A stretch of DNA of 64,000 nt from Roseburia sp. AF12-17LB (lineage in GTDB: Bacteria; Bacillota; Clostridia; Lachnospirales; Lachnospiraceae). The position numbers and the translations under genes were made by a program. Where the stretch lies: contig NZ_QUHR01000001.1 of assembly GCF_003479605.1 (NCBI RefSeq), positions 372,001-436,000 on the forward strand, read 5' to 3'. Shown here in pieces: positions 1 through 8,659 of the stretch. The stretch's first letter is position 1; each line of letters opens with the position of its first letter. Below the pieces are notes generated by a model. It was given only the letters and a program-made list of their open reading frames with translations, did not search any database and was not told the DNA's origin.

Positions 1-1
1 A

Positions 2-832
2 TTAAAAGCAGGTAAAAAGCTGATTGTTCTTCCGAAAGAAGTGTATCAGAACAGAAAGCTGCTCTGGAATTTGTCAAAGAATGATTTTAAAACTAAATTT
101 GCAGGTTCCTACCTTGGTATTATCTGGGCATTTATACAGCCGATTGTAACGGTAGTGGTATACTGGTTCGTATTTGAAAAGGGATTAAAGGCTGGCGGAA
201 TCAACACCAGAGCCGGAATTGATGTTCCGTTTGTACTCTGGCTGGTTGCAGGTCTGGTGCCTTGGTTCTTCTTCCAGGATGCATTAAATGGTGGAACCAA
301 TGCACTGATTGAATACAGCTATCTGGTTAAGAAGGTTGTATTTAAGATAAGTATTCTCCCAATTGTGAAAGTAGTATCTGCACTGTTTGTACATGTATTC
401 TTCGTAGTATTTACGCTGGTGCTGTATAGTGCATATCACTATTATCCGGATTTATATACATTGCAGATTGTGTATTATACCTTTGCCATGTTTATTATGG
501 TATTGGGAATCGTGTATGCAACCTGTGCGATTGTAATCTTTTTCCGTGATTTAACACAGGTGATTAACATTGTTCTGCAGGTTGGGATGTGGATGACACC
601 GATTATGTGGAACATTGATACCATGGAATTATCTCCAGTGCTGATTACCATATTCAAACTGAATCCGATGTACTATATTGTGGCAGGATACCGGGATGCG
701 TTGATTAATAAGGCGTGGTTCTGGGAAAATGCCCCACTGACTTTATACTTCTGGCTTCTGACAGCAGTATTATTCGGTATCGGAACCATGATATTTAAGC
801 GGTTGAAGATTCATTTTGCAGATGTATTATAG
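2..832 (+). CDS. wzm: Polysaccharide ABC transporter permease (Wzm/TagG-like), 5' end cut by window
   Basis: Membrane half of an ABC-2 type exporter that moves a lipid-linked polysaccharide across the cytoplasmic membrane. The frame is open to the window edge; a GTG at 41 would give 263 residues but has no clear ribosome site, and the codons before it read like the usual N-terminus of the family, so the true start probably lies upstream. The segment KNDFKTKFAGSYLGIIWAFI is the classic entry to the ABC-2 domain, and about six hydrophobic segments follow. The ATPase partner starts 13 bases downstream, which fixes the role. The alternative, a teichoic acid exporter (TagG), belongs to the same family and cannot be excluded by sequence reading. 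Confidence 0.92.
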   Translation, partial: LKAGKKLIVLPKEVYQNRKLLWNLSKNDFKTKFAGSYLGIIWAFIQPIVTVVVYWFVFEKGLKAGGINTRAGIDVPFVLWLVAGLVPWFFFQDALNGGTNALIEYSYLVKKVVFKISILPIVKVVSALFVHVFFVVFTLVLYSAYHYYPDLYTLQIVYYTFAMFIMVLGIVYATCAIVIFFRDLTQVINIVLQVGMWMTPIMWNIDTMELSPVLITIFKLNPMYYIVAGYRDALINKAWFWENAPLTLYFWLLTAVLFGIGTMIFKRLKIHFADVL

Positions 833-845
833 GAAGGCATAGGAT

Positions 846-2156
846 ATGAGCGAAGTAGCAATTAGAGTAGATGATGTAAGTAAATTATATAAGCTTTACG
901 ATAAACCTTCAGACAGACTGAAGGAATCGTTAGGCTTGACACGAAAGAAATTATATAAGGAACATTATGCACTGCATAATGTTTCTTTTGATGTAAAAAG
1001 AGGAGAAACCGTTGGCATAATCGGAACCAACGGCTCCGGAAAATCTACGATTCTTAAGATTATTACCGGAGTCTTGAATCCATCCGGTGGTCATGTAGAG
1101 ATTGATGGAAGAATTTCTGCACTGTTGGAGCTGGGTGCAGGCTTCAATATGGAATATACCGGAATTGAGAATATCTACCTTAATGGAACCATGATTGGTT
1201 TTTCCAGGGAAGAGATTGATGCAAAGATGCAGGATATTCTTGATTTTGCAGATATCGGTGACTTTGTGCATCAGCCGGTCAAGACATATTCCAGTGGTAT
1301 GTTTGTGCGGCTGGCATTTGCGGTAGCGATTAATATTGACCCGGAAATTCTGATTGTCGATGAGGCGTTGTCGGTAGGAGACGTATTCTTTCAGGCAAAA
1401 TGCTACAAGAAATTTGAAGATTTTAAGAAAATGGGAAAAACCATCCTTTTTGTCAGCCATGATCTGGGCAGCATCAGCAAATACTGTGACCGTGTTGTAC
1501 TTTTAAACAGAGGAAAGAAGCTGGCAGAGGGTACACCAAAAGAAATGGTAAGCATGTATAAGCGAATCATGGTCAATCAGGATAAGGCGGAGGAAATCGC
1601 AGCACACCAGATGGACATGAGCTCCTTGGAAGAAGATGATGAAAAGGAAATCAAAGAGGCTGCCTGCGAAGGACAGTGGAAGAATCATTACAATCTGAAT
1701 CCGGATGTGGATGAATATGGCAATGGTGCCGCTGAAATTGAAGACTTTGCCATAATAGATGAGAATGGTAATTATACCAATGCAATTGTAAAAGGAACAC
1801 GATTCCGGCTGAAATCCAAAGTAAAATTTAAACAGGATGTTCATGATCCGATATTTACCTATACCTTTAAAAATATACAGGGTGTGGCAATAACCGGAAC
1901 CAATACCATGTATGAGAAGAAGGATGTTCCATTGGCAAAAGAAGGGGAGACTTATGTTGCAACCTTTGAGCAGGATATGTTCCTGCAGGGAGGCGAATAC
2001 TTATTGTCCATGAGCTGTACCGGATATCGTGACGGTGAGTTCCAGGTATACCACAGATTATATGATGTATGCAATGTGACGGTGGTTTCAGATAAAAATA
2101 CCGTAGGTTTTTATGATATGAATTCTGTTACAACAGTGGAGAAGATAGAAGAGTAA
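846..2156 (+). CDS. wzt: Polysaccharide ABC transporter ATPase with C-terminal Wzt domain
   Basis: ATPase that powers the permease encoded just upstream. Walker A GTNGSGKST lies at residues 60-68, the signature YSSGMFVRLAFA near residue 150, Walker B ILIVDEALS with D172/E173, and the switch histidine in LFVSHD follows. At 436 residues it is about 190 longer than a plain TagH-type ATPase core. After an acidic linker (around 245-275) the C-terminal part, about 285-430, is beta-rich and matches the position and size of the Wzt carbohydrate-binding domain. In Gram-negative O9a/O12 systems that domain reads a cap on the non-reducing end of the chain before export. An AGGAAGG-like ribosome site precedes the ATG. 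Family is certain; cap recognition is inference from the next two genes. Confidence 0.93.
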   Translation: MSEVAIRVDDVSKLYKLYDKPSDRLKESLGLTRKKLYKEHYALHNVSFDVKRGETVGIIGTNGSGKSTILKIITGVLNPSGGHVEIDGRISALLELGAGFNMEYTGIENIYLNGTMIGFSREEIDAKMQDILDFADIGDFVHQPVKTYSSGMFVRLAFAVAINIDPEILIVDEALSVGDVFFQAKCYKKFEDFKKMGKTILFVSHDLGSISKYCDRVVLLNRGKKLAEGTPKEMVSMYKRIMVNQDKAEEIAAHQMDMSSLEEDDEKEIKEAACEGQWKNHYNLNPDVDEYGNGAAEIEDFAIIDENGNYTNAIVKGTRFRLKSKVKFKQDVHDPIFTYTFKNIQGVAITGTNTMYEKKDVPLAKEGETYVATFEQDMFLQGGEYLLSMSCTGYRDGEFQVYHRLYDVCNVTVVSDKNTVGFYDMNSVTTVEKIEE

Positions 2157-2178
2157 GAGAAAGTTGTAGGGTCAGGAT

Positions 2179-3078
2179 TTGAATATAGTAGAAAAGGTAG
2201 GAAAAAATAATACTGAAAACCAGAAAATGAAAGAACTGCTCAAAATAGTGCAGCAATATACTGAGGATGATTTTCAGAAAATTATATCTGAAAAGAAGGA
2301 CTTCTTTTTTCTATATCATCTTTCGCCTATGCGAAGAAATATTCTGGAATGGTATCCTTTTAAGAAAGATGCAAAAGTATTAGAAATAGATGCAGAATGC
2401 GGGGCTGTTACAGGATGTATTGCTGATAAAGTATTACAGGTGACAAGTCTTGAAAACAATGATTTGCAAAGACAGATAAATGAATGCAGAAATAGTAAAA
2501 AAGAAAATCTCAGAGTGTTTACAGGAACATATGATAAAATGGAAAATGAGTTAGAGAGAGATTATGATTATATTGTAATGGTCGGCTCATTTTCGAAAGC
2601 ACCTGATTATTTTGCTGATGAAAAACCATATCATACATTTATAAAAAGTGCATTTAATCATCTGAAAGACGGTGGAGAAATACTAATAGCGTGTGATAAT
2701 CGTATAGGAATGAAGTATTGGTCAGGTTGTCAGGAAGAATTATATTCTGATTATTTTATTGGAATACAGGACTATATAGGTTTTGATAACCATAAGATGA
2801 GAAACTTTTCAAAAAAAGAAATAGAGAATATATTACAGGAAATAAGCAATCTGGAATATAAATTTTATTATCCATATCCGGATTATAAGTTTCCGATGGC
2901 AATATATTCTGATGAATATCTGCCTAAGAAGGCGGAATTAAGTATGAATATAAGAAATTTTGACAGAAGCCGTCTGCTTTTATTTGATGAGACAAAAGCA
3001 TTCGATGGAATTATTGGTGCCGGACTTTTCCCGGAGTTTTCCAATTCTTTTTTGCTTAGGATAAAAAAAGGAGACTAA
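2179..3078 (+). CDS. SAM-dependent methyltransferase-like protein, candidate glycan-cap methylase
   Basis: A 299-residue protein with a class I methyltransferase core. Motif I is VLEIDAECGAVTG at about residues 67-79, followed by an acidic residue at the end of strand 2 (SLENND) and the YDYIVMVGSF strand-4 motif. The usual glycine of motif I is partly replaced by Asp (EIDAECG instead of EIGAECG), so cofactor binding should be verified. The start is TTG with a short AGGTCAGG stretch before it; an ATG 16 codons in is possible but has no better ribosome site. It lies between Wzt and a kinase-fold gene, the same order as the domains of the O-antigen chain terminator WbdD. The substrate is unknown; capping is an inference. 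Confidence 0.7.
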   Translation: MNIVEKVGKNNTENQKMKELLKIVQQYTEDDFQKIISEKKDFFFLYHLSPMRRNILEWYPFKKDAKVLEIDAECGAVTGCIADKVLQVTSLENNDLQRQINECRNSKKENLRVFTGTYDKMENELERDYDYIVMVGSFSKAPDYFADEKPYHTFIKSAFNHLKDGGEILIACDNRIGMKYWSGCQEELYSDYFIGIQDYIGFDNHKMRNFSKKEIENILQEISNLEYKFYYPYPDYKFPMAIYSDEYLPKKAELSMNIRNFDRSRLLLFDETKAFDGIIGAGLFPEFSNSFLLRIKKGD

Positions 3079-3084
3079 AAGAGA

Positions 3085-4518
3085 ATGGATAAAATTCTTT
3101 TTGTTAAATATTCTAATGATAGAGCCAATCAATTCGCCATTTGTACAGAGATTTTTGCAAATGGGGATAAGAAGCTTTTAAAAAAAAGAGCGACAACGGA
3201 GAGCGCAAGAGAACATATAAAAAATATAGCATCATATTATGCACCTTTAAAAAGACAATTTGAAGGAGCCCTTAATGTTGCCGGATGCCAAAAAGAGTAT
3301 AATGAAATAAACTTTGAGATGGTAGAGGGGAATGGATTAGATAAAATTATTGACTCATATTTTGAAAAAAATGAGATGGACAAAGTTTTTCAAATCATAT
3401 CAGAGTTTGCTCAAAAAATATATGGATTAAAAGATAAGGATGTATTTACAATTACACCCTCTTTTGAAAAAGTTTTTGGTATGGTGCATTTTGAAGAAAC
3501 ACAGTATGCTTTAAAAATAACAGATATTGATATGCTGTTTGATAATATTATCGTAAAGGATAATAACTGGACAGTTATTGATTATGAGTGGAGCTTTCAA
3601 TTTCCTATACCGGTAAAATTTGTTGTATATCGTACATTGGCTTATTGGTATGCCCGCCTGGAAAATAGAAGAAATATGGAACAGGATTTTTTGATGGAAA
3701 TGGTTGGAATAACTACACAAGAACAGATTCAATTTGCAAAAATGGAAAAGAAATTTCAACAGTATATCATGGATGATAATATTCCATTACGCGATATGCC
3801 GAAAATGATGAACCATAAAACTGTAGATTTAAATCACATCCTTTCCGCAGTTGAACTTGAAGAAACTATGCAGGTATTCTATGGAAAGGATAGAAATTTT
3901 AAAGAAGAAAATTCTTACTTTAAAAAAGTGCAGGAATTAGAAGATGGAAACCTGAAGGTGAAAGTAGAAATTCCAGAGGGAATGCAGCAACTCCGACTAG
4001 ATCCGGTTGAGGAGCCATGTATCATTAGCATAGAACATATTTATAATGCACAGGGCGAAGAAAAAGAAAAGATAGAAACAAATGGTGTTGAACTCTCCAA
4101 TAAGATTTTTTTCTTTGAAACGAGTGATCCGCAGATTTTATTGCAGGCAAGAGAAGAAGATGGATGCTTAAATATCGTTTATAGAAAAATAAATTTAAAT
4201 GCTTTTTCAAAAGATATCGTTCATAATATAGATTTTATCATTAGGAATGAGAGAGAAAAGAATCGACTGGGACAAGCTGCATTACAATTAGAAGTAGAAG
4301 AAAGAAAGAACAAAGAAGCTTTATTGAAGAACCAAATAGAGATAAATAATGAACTGTCAAAAAACAATGAGAATTTAAAACTTGAAAAGGAAAATTTAAA
4401 TTCCCAGATAGAACAATATAAAGAAATGTATGAAGCAATCATAAATTCAAGGTCATGGAAAATAACAAAACCTATCCGTGATATGGCAGATAAAATGAAA
4501 AGGGTTAAGAAAAAATGA
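3085..4518 (+). CDS. Kinase-fold protein with C-terminal coiled coil, candidate glycan-cap kinase
   Basis: A 477-residue protein I do not know by name. Residues about 80-200 look like a protein/aminoglycoside-kinase fold: a hinge-like FEMVEGNGLDKII, a catalytic-loop pattern D149-x4-N154 (DMLFDN), and a metal-binding D166 in VIDYEW. A middle region (about 290-385) reads as a beta-sandwich. Residues about 390-450 are a charged heptad-like coiled coil, then SRSWKITKPIRDM, an ending I associate with glycosyltransferase-linked coiled coils. It is six bases downstream of the methyltransferase and overlaps the next glycosyltransferase by four bases (ATGA), so the three are surely co-translated. Kinase activity is inferred from few residues. 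An inactive kinase-like scaffold is the main alternative. Confidence 0.6.
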   Translation: MDKILFVKYSNDRANQFAICTEIFANGDKKLLKKRATTESAREHIKNIASYYAPLKRQFEGALNVAGCQKEYNEINFEMVEGNGLDKIIDSYFEKNEMDKVFQIISEFAQKIYGLKDKDVFTITPSFEKVFGMVHFEETQYALKITDIDMLFDNIIVKDNNWTVIDYEWSFQFPIPVKFVVYRTLAYWYARLENRRNMEQDFLMEMVGITTQEQIQFAKMEKKFQQYIMDDNIPLRDMPKMMNHKTVDLNHILSAVELEETMQVFYGKDRNFKEENSYFKKVQELEDGNLKVKVEIPEGMQQLRLDPVEEPCIISIEHIYNAQGEEKEKIETNGVELSNKIFFFETSDPQILLQAREEDGCLNIVYRKINLNAFSKDIVHNIDFIIRNEREKNRLGQAALQLEVEERKNKEALLKNQIEINNELSKNNENLKLEKENLNSQIEQYKEMYEAIINSRSWKITKPIRDMADKMKRVKKK

Positions 4519-7085
4519 TAAGAGAACATGTTGCAATTGAAGAAAAAGAATATATTTATAGTATTGATAAAATTTGTTGCTATGTCAATGATGATAATAG
4601 GGCATATTTACAAATTGTAGGTTGGGCATTTCTTAAAAGTGGCAAAAACAAAAATTTGCAGGTTTATATAAATAATAAGCAAACTGAAATGTATATGAAA
4701 TATATAGACAGAGCAGATGTCCAAAAAATGTATAAAGACTATAATATTAACTTAAATTCCGGCTTTGTAATAGATGTGGAATTTGAGGTGGAGAATCAGA
4801 ACGAGTGCAATATAGGTATTGGATATGAAAGTGGACAAATATTGTTTGAGGCAAATTTAAAGGAATATATGGAATTCGAGGTAGAGCCTGAAATCAAGTA
4901 TTATATCGAGCAAACCGTATATAATAATGAAATTATATCTATTGATGGCTGGGGATTTACCACATCAGTTATTGATATGCAGAAAATAGACAGTGTACCA
5001 GTAGAGTTGAGCGTTATAAATGAAGATGGTCAGCAGGAAACGATTATGTTGAAAAGAAAGTATCGGGCTGATGTAAATGAAAATTTTGGGTTAGAGAAAA
5101 GTAAAAAAGAATTTGGATTTGAGGTAAAGTGGAAAAATACGCAAAAAAATAAAGGCATTTATACTGTTGTTTTAAAAGGCGGAAAAACTTCTGAAAAATT
5201 TATTGTGGAATGCAATAAATTAGTAGATCAGGCCAGGGAAGAAAACAGAAAATATGAAAATTTTTTCGATATGTTAAAGAATAGAGATGAAGAATTGTTC
5301 ATAGATGATTGGCATTATCTGGTAAACTTTGGATGGAAGAAGTATTGTGACAGAATAAAAAAGCGGTTTCAGGATACAGAAGAGGTTTATAATGTCTGGA
5401 GAAAAAAATATATCCCGAATGCCAGAAAATTGAAAAAGCAGAGGGCAGAAAAGCTGGATTATGAACCATGTATCAGTATTATAGTGCCTACATATAAAAC
5501 ACCGGAAAAATTCTTGAAAGAGATGATTGATTCCGTAAGAAATCAGAGCTATGAAAACTGGGAATTGTGCATTGGAGATGGCAGCGTTACAGAGGATACC
5601 GTTAAAAATGTTGTTGAAAGTTATCAGAAAAAGGATAAGCGGATAAAGATGCTTTGCCTTTCAGAAAATCTCGGAATAGCAGGAAATACCAATGCGGCGT
5701 TGTCTATCGCAACGGGAGATTATATGGCATTACTGGATCATGATGATATACTGGCACCAGATGCACTTTATGAAGTCGTAAAATGGATGAATGAGCATTA
5801 TAAAGATGAAACAGATGTCATTTATACCGATGAAGATAAAGTTTCTTTTGATTTAAAGGATTATTTTGAACCTCATTTCAAATCAGATTATAATTTGGAT
5901 TTGATTCGGAGTAATAACTATATCTGCCATTTATTTGTGGCTAGAAAAAGTATTGTGGACCAGGTGGGTGGTTTCCGAAAAGAATATGACGGTTCACAGG
6001 ATTATGATTTTATATTGCGTTGTATAGAACAAAGCAAGCATGTAGAACATGTTCCGAAAGTATTGTATCATTGGCGTTGTCATCCGGGCTCAACAGCAGC
6101 AAATCAGGAAAGCAAAATGTATTGTTATGAAGCTGGAAAAAGAGCAATAGAAGACCACTTAAAACGCATGGGAGAGGATGACTGTCAGGTTGTAATGACA
6201 GAGCACCTAGGATTTTATCATGTGATATATCCAATACGTGAACAGAAGAAAGTATCAATTATTATACCGAATAAAGACCAGAAAGAAATACTGGAGCGTT
6301 GCATAGAGTCGGTTATACAGAAAACAGATTACAAAAATTACGAGATTATTATTGTAGAGAATAATAGTACAACAAATGAAATATTTGAATATTATAAAAC
6401 AATAGAGCAGCGTGAAAATATTCGGGTTGTAATATGGAAGGACAAGTTTAATTATTCTGCAATAAATAATTTTGGAGTAAGGTATGCGAATGGAGAGTAC
6501 CTTCTGTTTTTGAATAATGATATAGAAGTAATCAGGGAAAACTGGTTGAGTGAAATGCTTGCAAATGTTCAACGTAAAGAAGTTGGAATCGTAGGAGCAA
6601 AATTGCTTTATCCGGACAATATGGTGCAGCATGCCGGTGTTATTATTGGCATGGGTGGAATTGCCGGGCATCCTTTATCCAGACATCCGGCAGATGATTG
6701 TGGTTATTTCGCAAGAGGAATTATCCAGCAGAATCTGAATGCTGTAACAGCAGCGTGTATGCTCACGAAAAAAGAAGTTTATGAGAAAGTGAAGGGATTT
6801 GAAGAAAAGCTGGCAGTGGCTTTTAATGATATCGATTTATGCCTGAAAGTAAGAAAAGCGGGCTATTTAATCGTATATGATCCAGAAGCGTTATTGTATC
6901 ACCATGAGTCTATTTCCAGAGGAAAGGAAGATACTTTGGAAAAACGTAATCGTTTTGAGGGAGAAGTAGATTATATGGCGAAAAAATGGAAAGATGTTTT
7001 AGAAAAAGGTGACGAGTATTACAATCCTAATTTAAGCTTGTTATCCGGAAATTTTGAACTGAAGAAAGAATCGGAGATGCAATGA
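4515..7085 (+). CDS. Double GT2 glycosyltransferase with N-terminal beta modules
   Basis: An 856-residue cytoplasmic glycosyltransferase with two complete GT-A (family 2) domains. Domain 1, about 315-530, has ISIIVPTYKTPEKFL, the LLDHDDIL metal motif (D408/D410/D411) and VIYTDEDK. Domain 2, about 580-830, has VSIIIPNKDQKEIL, VENNST and LNNDIEV (D669). This pairing is typical of processive rhamnan or galactan-type enzymes that add two alternating linkages. Residues 1-260 form two beta-rich modules that may bind the growing chain. A paralogue with the same layout lies at 44217-46655. The gene overlaps its neighbours by four bases at both ends. Local G+C is very low. Donor and acceptor cannot be told from sequence. 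Confidence 0.88.
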   Translation: MIREHVAIEEKEYIYSIDKICCYVNDDNRAYLQIVGWAFLKSGKNKNLQVYINNKQTEMYMKYIDRADVQKMYKDYNINLNSGFVIDVEFEVENQNECNIGIGYESGQILFEANLKEYMEFEVEPEIKYYIEQTVYNNEIISIDGWGFTTSVIDMQKIDSVPVELSVINEDGQQETIMLKRKYRADVNENFGLEKSKKEFGFEVKWKNTQKNKGIYTVVLKGGKTSEKFIVECNKLVDQAREENRKYENFFDMLKNRDEELFIDDWHYLVNFGWKKYCDRIKKRFQDTEEVYNVWRKKYIPNARKLKKQRAEKLDYEPCISIIVPTYKTPEKFLKEMIDSVRNQSYENWELCIGDGSVTEDTVKNVVESYQKKDKRIKMLCLSENLGIAGNTNAALSIATGDYMALLDHDDILAPDALYEVVKWMNEHYKDETDVIYTDEDKVSFDLKDYFEPHFKSDYNLDLIRSNNYICHLFVARKSIVDQVGGFRKEYDGSQDYDFILRCIEQSKHVEHVPKVLYHWRCHPGSTAANQESKMYCYEAGKRAIEDHLKRMGEDDCQVVMTEHLGFYHVIYPIREQKKVSIIIPNKDQKEILERCIESVIQKTDYKNYEIIIVENNSTTNEIFEYYKTIEQRENIRVVIWKDKFNYSAINNFGVRYANGEYLLFLNNDIEVIRENWLSEMLANVQRKEVGIVGAKLLYPDNMVQHAGVIIGMGGIAGHPLSRHPADDCGYFARGIIQQNLNAVTAACMLTKKEVYEKVKGFEEKLAVAFNDIDLCLKVRKAGYLIVYDPEALLYHHESISRGKEDTLEKRNRFEGEVDYMAKKWKDVLEKGDEYYNPNLSLLSGNFELKKESEMQ

Positions 7086-8641
7086 AGAGAAAAGTAAAGA
7101 AAAGAGTGCAAAGGTTATTAACATTAGTGCTGGCAGCATGTTTCATGATGGCACAACCGACAGAAGCTACGCAGGTAGTAAATGGAGTCAATTCTACCAT
7201 AAATACATATTATGACGGTGGATACAGTATTATGGGACCGACAACGGTTACCATTGGACAGATGATTAATTATTATCAGGCAAATCAGGCTTATCCGGCA
7301 TTTTACGCCAATACGGATGCACCAAATATTTATGTATTCTGCATGATGTATATGGAAGAATGTAATGCCGAGGGCGTCCGTGCCGAGGTGGCATTCGCGC
7401 AGGCAATGAAGGAAACAGGATTTCTCCGTTACAGAGGAGATGTCCATATTGAGCAGTTTAACTTTGCAGGACTTGGTGCTACCGGTAATGGCAATCCGGG
7501 TAACAGCTTTCCAACCGTTCGTATGGGAATCCGTGCCCAGGTGCAGCATTTAAAAGCATATGCGACATCAGAACCATTGAATCAGGAAGTCGTAGACCCG
7601 CGTTACAGCCTTGTAAATAAAGGCAGTGCACCATATGTAGAATGGCTTGGCAAACATGAGAATCCAACGGGAATCGGCTGGGCAACTGCATGGGGCTACG
7701 GAAACAGTATTGTCAATGATTATATTGCAAGAATGCGGAATTATTCTACCTATTCCACCTGGTATCAGGGAGTGAACTATGAGGCAGTATACAATCCGGA
7801 TTATTATATGTTACATAATCCGGATGTGGCAGCAGCCTGTGGCGGAAGTTCCGACAGTCTGCTTTCCCATTTTCTGAATTATGGAATGAAGGAAGGACGG
7901 CAGGGAATTGTATATTTTGATGTAAATTCTTATAAACGCCGGTACAAGGATCTTCGAATGGCTTTTGGGAATGACCTCAAATCATATTATCTTCATTATG
8001 TATATTATGGACAGAGTGAACACAGAATTGCATCCGGACCGGTTGACAACTTTGATGCGGTAACGGTTTATAATGGAGTGGATTATTCTCCTGTCTATGA
8101 TTATAATTATTATGTAAATAAGTATCCGGATATCCGGGCAGCCTTTGGAGATGATGATATGGCAGTTCTTGCTCACTTTGTAAATTATGGAATGAGCGAA
8201 GGACGGCAGGGTAATGAGGCATTTGATATAAATTCTTATCGGAATGCGTATTCTGATCTTAGGGCAGCTTTTGGAATGGATTTAAAGCAGTATTATCTGC
8301 ATTATCTATATGCCGGCAAATCGGAAAAACGTGTAACCAGTGGCGTAACAGAACTGGTTAATCCGTTGACTGTATATAATGGGGTAGATTATTCTTCTGT
8401 ATATGATTATAATTATTATATCAATTTATATCCGGATATAAGAGCAGCCTTTGGAAATGATGACAGAGCAGTCCTTGCACATTTTATAAATTATGGAATG
8501 ACAGAAGGAAGAAGAGGAAACGCAGCCTTTGATGTAGCCGCTTATCGTAATAAGTATGCGGATCTGCAGCAGGCATTCGGAAATGACTGGAAGGGGTATT
8601 ATGGACATTATGTTCAATATGGAAGAGCAGAAGGCAGATAA
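7082..8641 (+). CDS. Exported glucosaminidase (GH73-type) with three C-terminal anchoring repeats
   Basis: A 519-residue secreted wall hydrolase. A basic N-terminus and hydrophobic stretch (residues 1-30) form a signal peptide. Residues about 50-222 are an endo-beta-N-acetylglucosaminidase domain: AFAQAMKETGFLRY holds the likely catalytic E111, followed by QFNFAGLG, the counterpart of the NLFGIK motif, and a C-terminal YVEWLG...GWATAWGYG segment. Residues about 228-519 are three bipartite repeats (listed separately) found in three other exported proteins here. The ATGA overlap with the upstream glycosyltransferase ties a wall hydrolase directly to glycan synthesis. The repeats end with the protein, so there is no LPxTG, SLH or LysM motif; anchoring through the repeats is inferred. 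Confidence 0.85.
   Translation: MKRKVKKRVQRLLTLVLAACFMMAQPTEATQVVNGVNSTINTYYDGGYSIMGPTTVTIGQMINYYQANQAYPAFYANTDAPNIYVFCMMYMEECNAEGVRAEVAFAQAMKETGFLRYRGDVHIEQFNFAGLGATGNGNPGNSFPTVRMGIRAQVQHLKAYATSEPLNQEVVDPRYSLVNKGSAPYVEWLGKHENPTGIGWATAWGYGNSIVNDYIARMRNYSTYSTWYQGVNYEAVYNPDYYMLHNPDVAAACGGSSDSLLSHFLNYGMKEGRQGIVYFDVNSYKRRYKDLRMAFGNDLKSYYLHYVYYGQSEHRIASGPVDNFDAVTVYNGVDYSPVYDYNYYVNKYPDIRAAFGDDDMAVLAHFVNYGMSEGRQGNEAFDINSYRNAYSDLRAAFGMDLKQYYLHYLYAGKSEKRVTSGVTELVNPLTVYNGVDYSSVYDYNYYINLYPDIRAAFGNDDRAVLAHFINYGMTEGRRGNAAFDVAAYRNKYADLQQAFGNDWKGYYGHYVQYGRAEGR
7764..8638 (+). repeat. Three bipartite ~100-residue repeats in the glucosaminidase
   Basis: Each repeat has half A, consensus YNYYxxxYPDIRAAFGxDD then HFVNYGMxEGRQG, and half B, SYRNxYxDLRxAFGND then YYLHYxxxGKxEGR, with a VYNGVDYSxVYD lead-in. 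Six halves are seen. The first A half is the most diverged (NPDVAAACGG). Both halves share the plan aromatic-PD/DL-AFG-HF/HY-G-EGR, so the unit probably arose by internal duplication. Confidence 0.9.
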
Positions 8642-8659
8642 GAAAGCGATGTAGATGAA

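Noticed and set aside
951..1460. Minus-strand open frame of about 170 codons
   Set aside because: Opposite the ABC ATPase core with all its motifs; no ribosome site and no recognisable protein.
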